Assembly (NCBI GenBank): GCA_943736015.1
Contig: OX031065.1
Location: forward strand, 46,974,992-47,038,991
Length of the DNA stretch: 64,000 nt
Direction of reading: 5' to 3'
Source: Tridacna crocea
Taxonomy: Eukaryota; Mollusca; Bivalvia; Cardiida; Cardiidae
The notes under the pieces were generated by a model that was not told the origin of the DNA, did not search any database, and worked only from the letters and a program-made list of their open reading frames with translations. A program made the translations under genes and the position numbers. Below are positions 63,490 to 64,000 of the stretch, in pieces; the stretch's first letter is position 1, and the number at the start of each line of letters is the position of its first letter.

Positions 63490-63715
63490 AAGCCTTATCC
63501 TGTTAAGTAAAAAGAATAAGATTTTCAAGCCCATAGTAAAAACCCAATTTTGACTATTCGAAATATGCAATGTTTTTTTGTGAGAATTACAGTATATCTC
63601 CCTGTCGGACAATGTAGATTCAAGATCAGACCTCACATTCTGTGCTGTCTGATCTTGATCTACACCGTCCGCAAAAAGTCACTGAGCAGCGCTTGGCAGC
63701 CAAAGCATTAAAATT
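63490..63715. mobile_element. GATC-palindrome miniature element
   Basis: CAAGCCCATAGTAAAAACCC lead, CGGACAATGTAGATTCAAGA, inverted CTGATCTTGATCTACACCGT and CCGCAAAAAGTCACTGAGCA. It ends about 16 bp before the exon 3 acceptor. Weaker relatives are at 18244-18335, 23945-24060, 31140-31250 and 45970-46100. Confidence 0.65.
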
Positions 63716-63731
63716 TTATGTAATATGGTAG

Positions 63732-63890
63732 GTTCGATTCGATGATGTCAAGTTGGTACTTGGAGTGACAACCCAGGGGCGGGGCTTCAGCACGGATATA
63801 GAGTATGTGACGATGTACTCTTTGTACTCTAGCGATGAAGATGATTGTTCCGTCCTGCATTACGTCCAAACGGAAAGTGGCGAAATGGAG
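63732..63890 (+). CDS. F5/8 type C domain, middle part (exon 3); gene continues past the window
   Basis: The acceptor is TAATATGGTAG and the donor is GAG|GTAATA; phase 0 on both sides, 53 codons. VRFDDVKLVLGVTTQGRG continues directly from PWIQ, giving the WIQV...GVTTQGR core of the fold, then IEYVTMYSLYSSD. The closing part of the domain must lie in an exon beyond the right edge. The three exons so far give 213 residues. Confidence 0.8.
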
Positions 63891-63929
63891 GTAATATTGA
63901 TGCTTCAACCCTCAAATAGGTCATTCTTT

Positions 63930-64000
63930 TGTATTAAGATAAATATGCTGGTAACCAGCTTTTTCTAATTTTCTCACATTGCTTTCTACCCTGTCATAGA
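63930..64000 (+). mobile_element. TTAA hairpin element, cut by the window edge
   Basis: AAATATGCTGGTAACCAGC then TTCTCACATTGCTTTCTACC. The left part is not clear. Confidence 0.6.

Noticed and set aside
1..64000. Regular palindromic repeats resembling CRISPR or rho-independent terminators
   Set aside because: The setting is a eukaryotic intron-bearing locus; the repeats are dispersed with TTAA flanks, not a spacer array, and stems are far longer than bacterial terminators.

Overview
This is metazoan nuclear DNA, most likely from a bivalve mollusc. It is AT-rich, its genes are split by introns with GT..AG borders, and it is packed with short transposable elements. The mollusc call rests on long tandem-unit elements that open with a CTCACCTGAGCAC-like end and close with a GGCCCTCTTGTT-like end, a repeat style I associate with bivalve genomes. 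No species is claimed.

Three host genes are supported. (1) On the minus strand at 8320-9261 is an intact single-exon FITM2-type gene (fat storage-inducing transmembrane protein, ER membrane). (2) On the plus strand at about 17.3-38 kb is a complete ADCK5-type gene (UbiB/aarF-family atypical kinase with a mitochondrial N-terminus). I rebuilt its exons with consistent splice phases. One exon position has two alternatives, at 29023-29233 and 34805-34988. Reading phase makes them mutually exclusive: using both, or neither, gives an immediate stop. (3) On the plus strand from 57.6 kb, running off the right edge, are three exons of a secreted protein with a signal peptide, a PAN/apple-like module and an F5/8 type C (discoidin) domain.

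Most of the rest is mobile DNA. One family dominates, with roughly 70-80 recognisable copies: a ~230 bp miniature element flanked by TTAA, with a near-perfect ~60 bp palindrome at its centre. It falls into subfamilies (called A, B, C and D here) in which both palindrome arms changed together. The copies fill the ADCK5 introns and lie next to splice sites, inside SINEs, inside a minisatellite and inside one another. In A, plus orientation means the end reading ACAATCCC comes first. Other elements are a 1.6 kb terminal-inverted-repeat element at 6105-7738 carrying a HIRAN-like ORF, further foldback families, tRNA-related SINEs, a tRNA-Thr-like sequence, nested tandem-unit elements at 44.9-45.8, 48.3-49.8, 50.5-51.4 and 52.2-56.1 kb, and two minisatellites (41.9-43.4 and 59.7-60.3 kb).

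Layout: 0-6 kb, hairpin elements and microsatellites. 6.1-7.7 kb, HIRAN element. 8.3-9.3 kb, FITM2. 9.4-17.3 kb, repeats. 17.3-38 kb, ADCK5, with possible 3' exons to 41.2 kb. 38-57 kb, repeats. 57.6-64 kb, PAN-F5/8C gene, incomplete.
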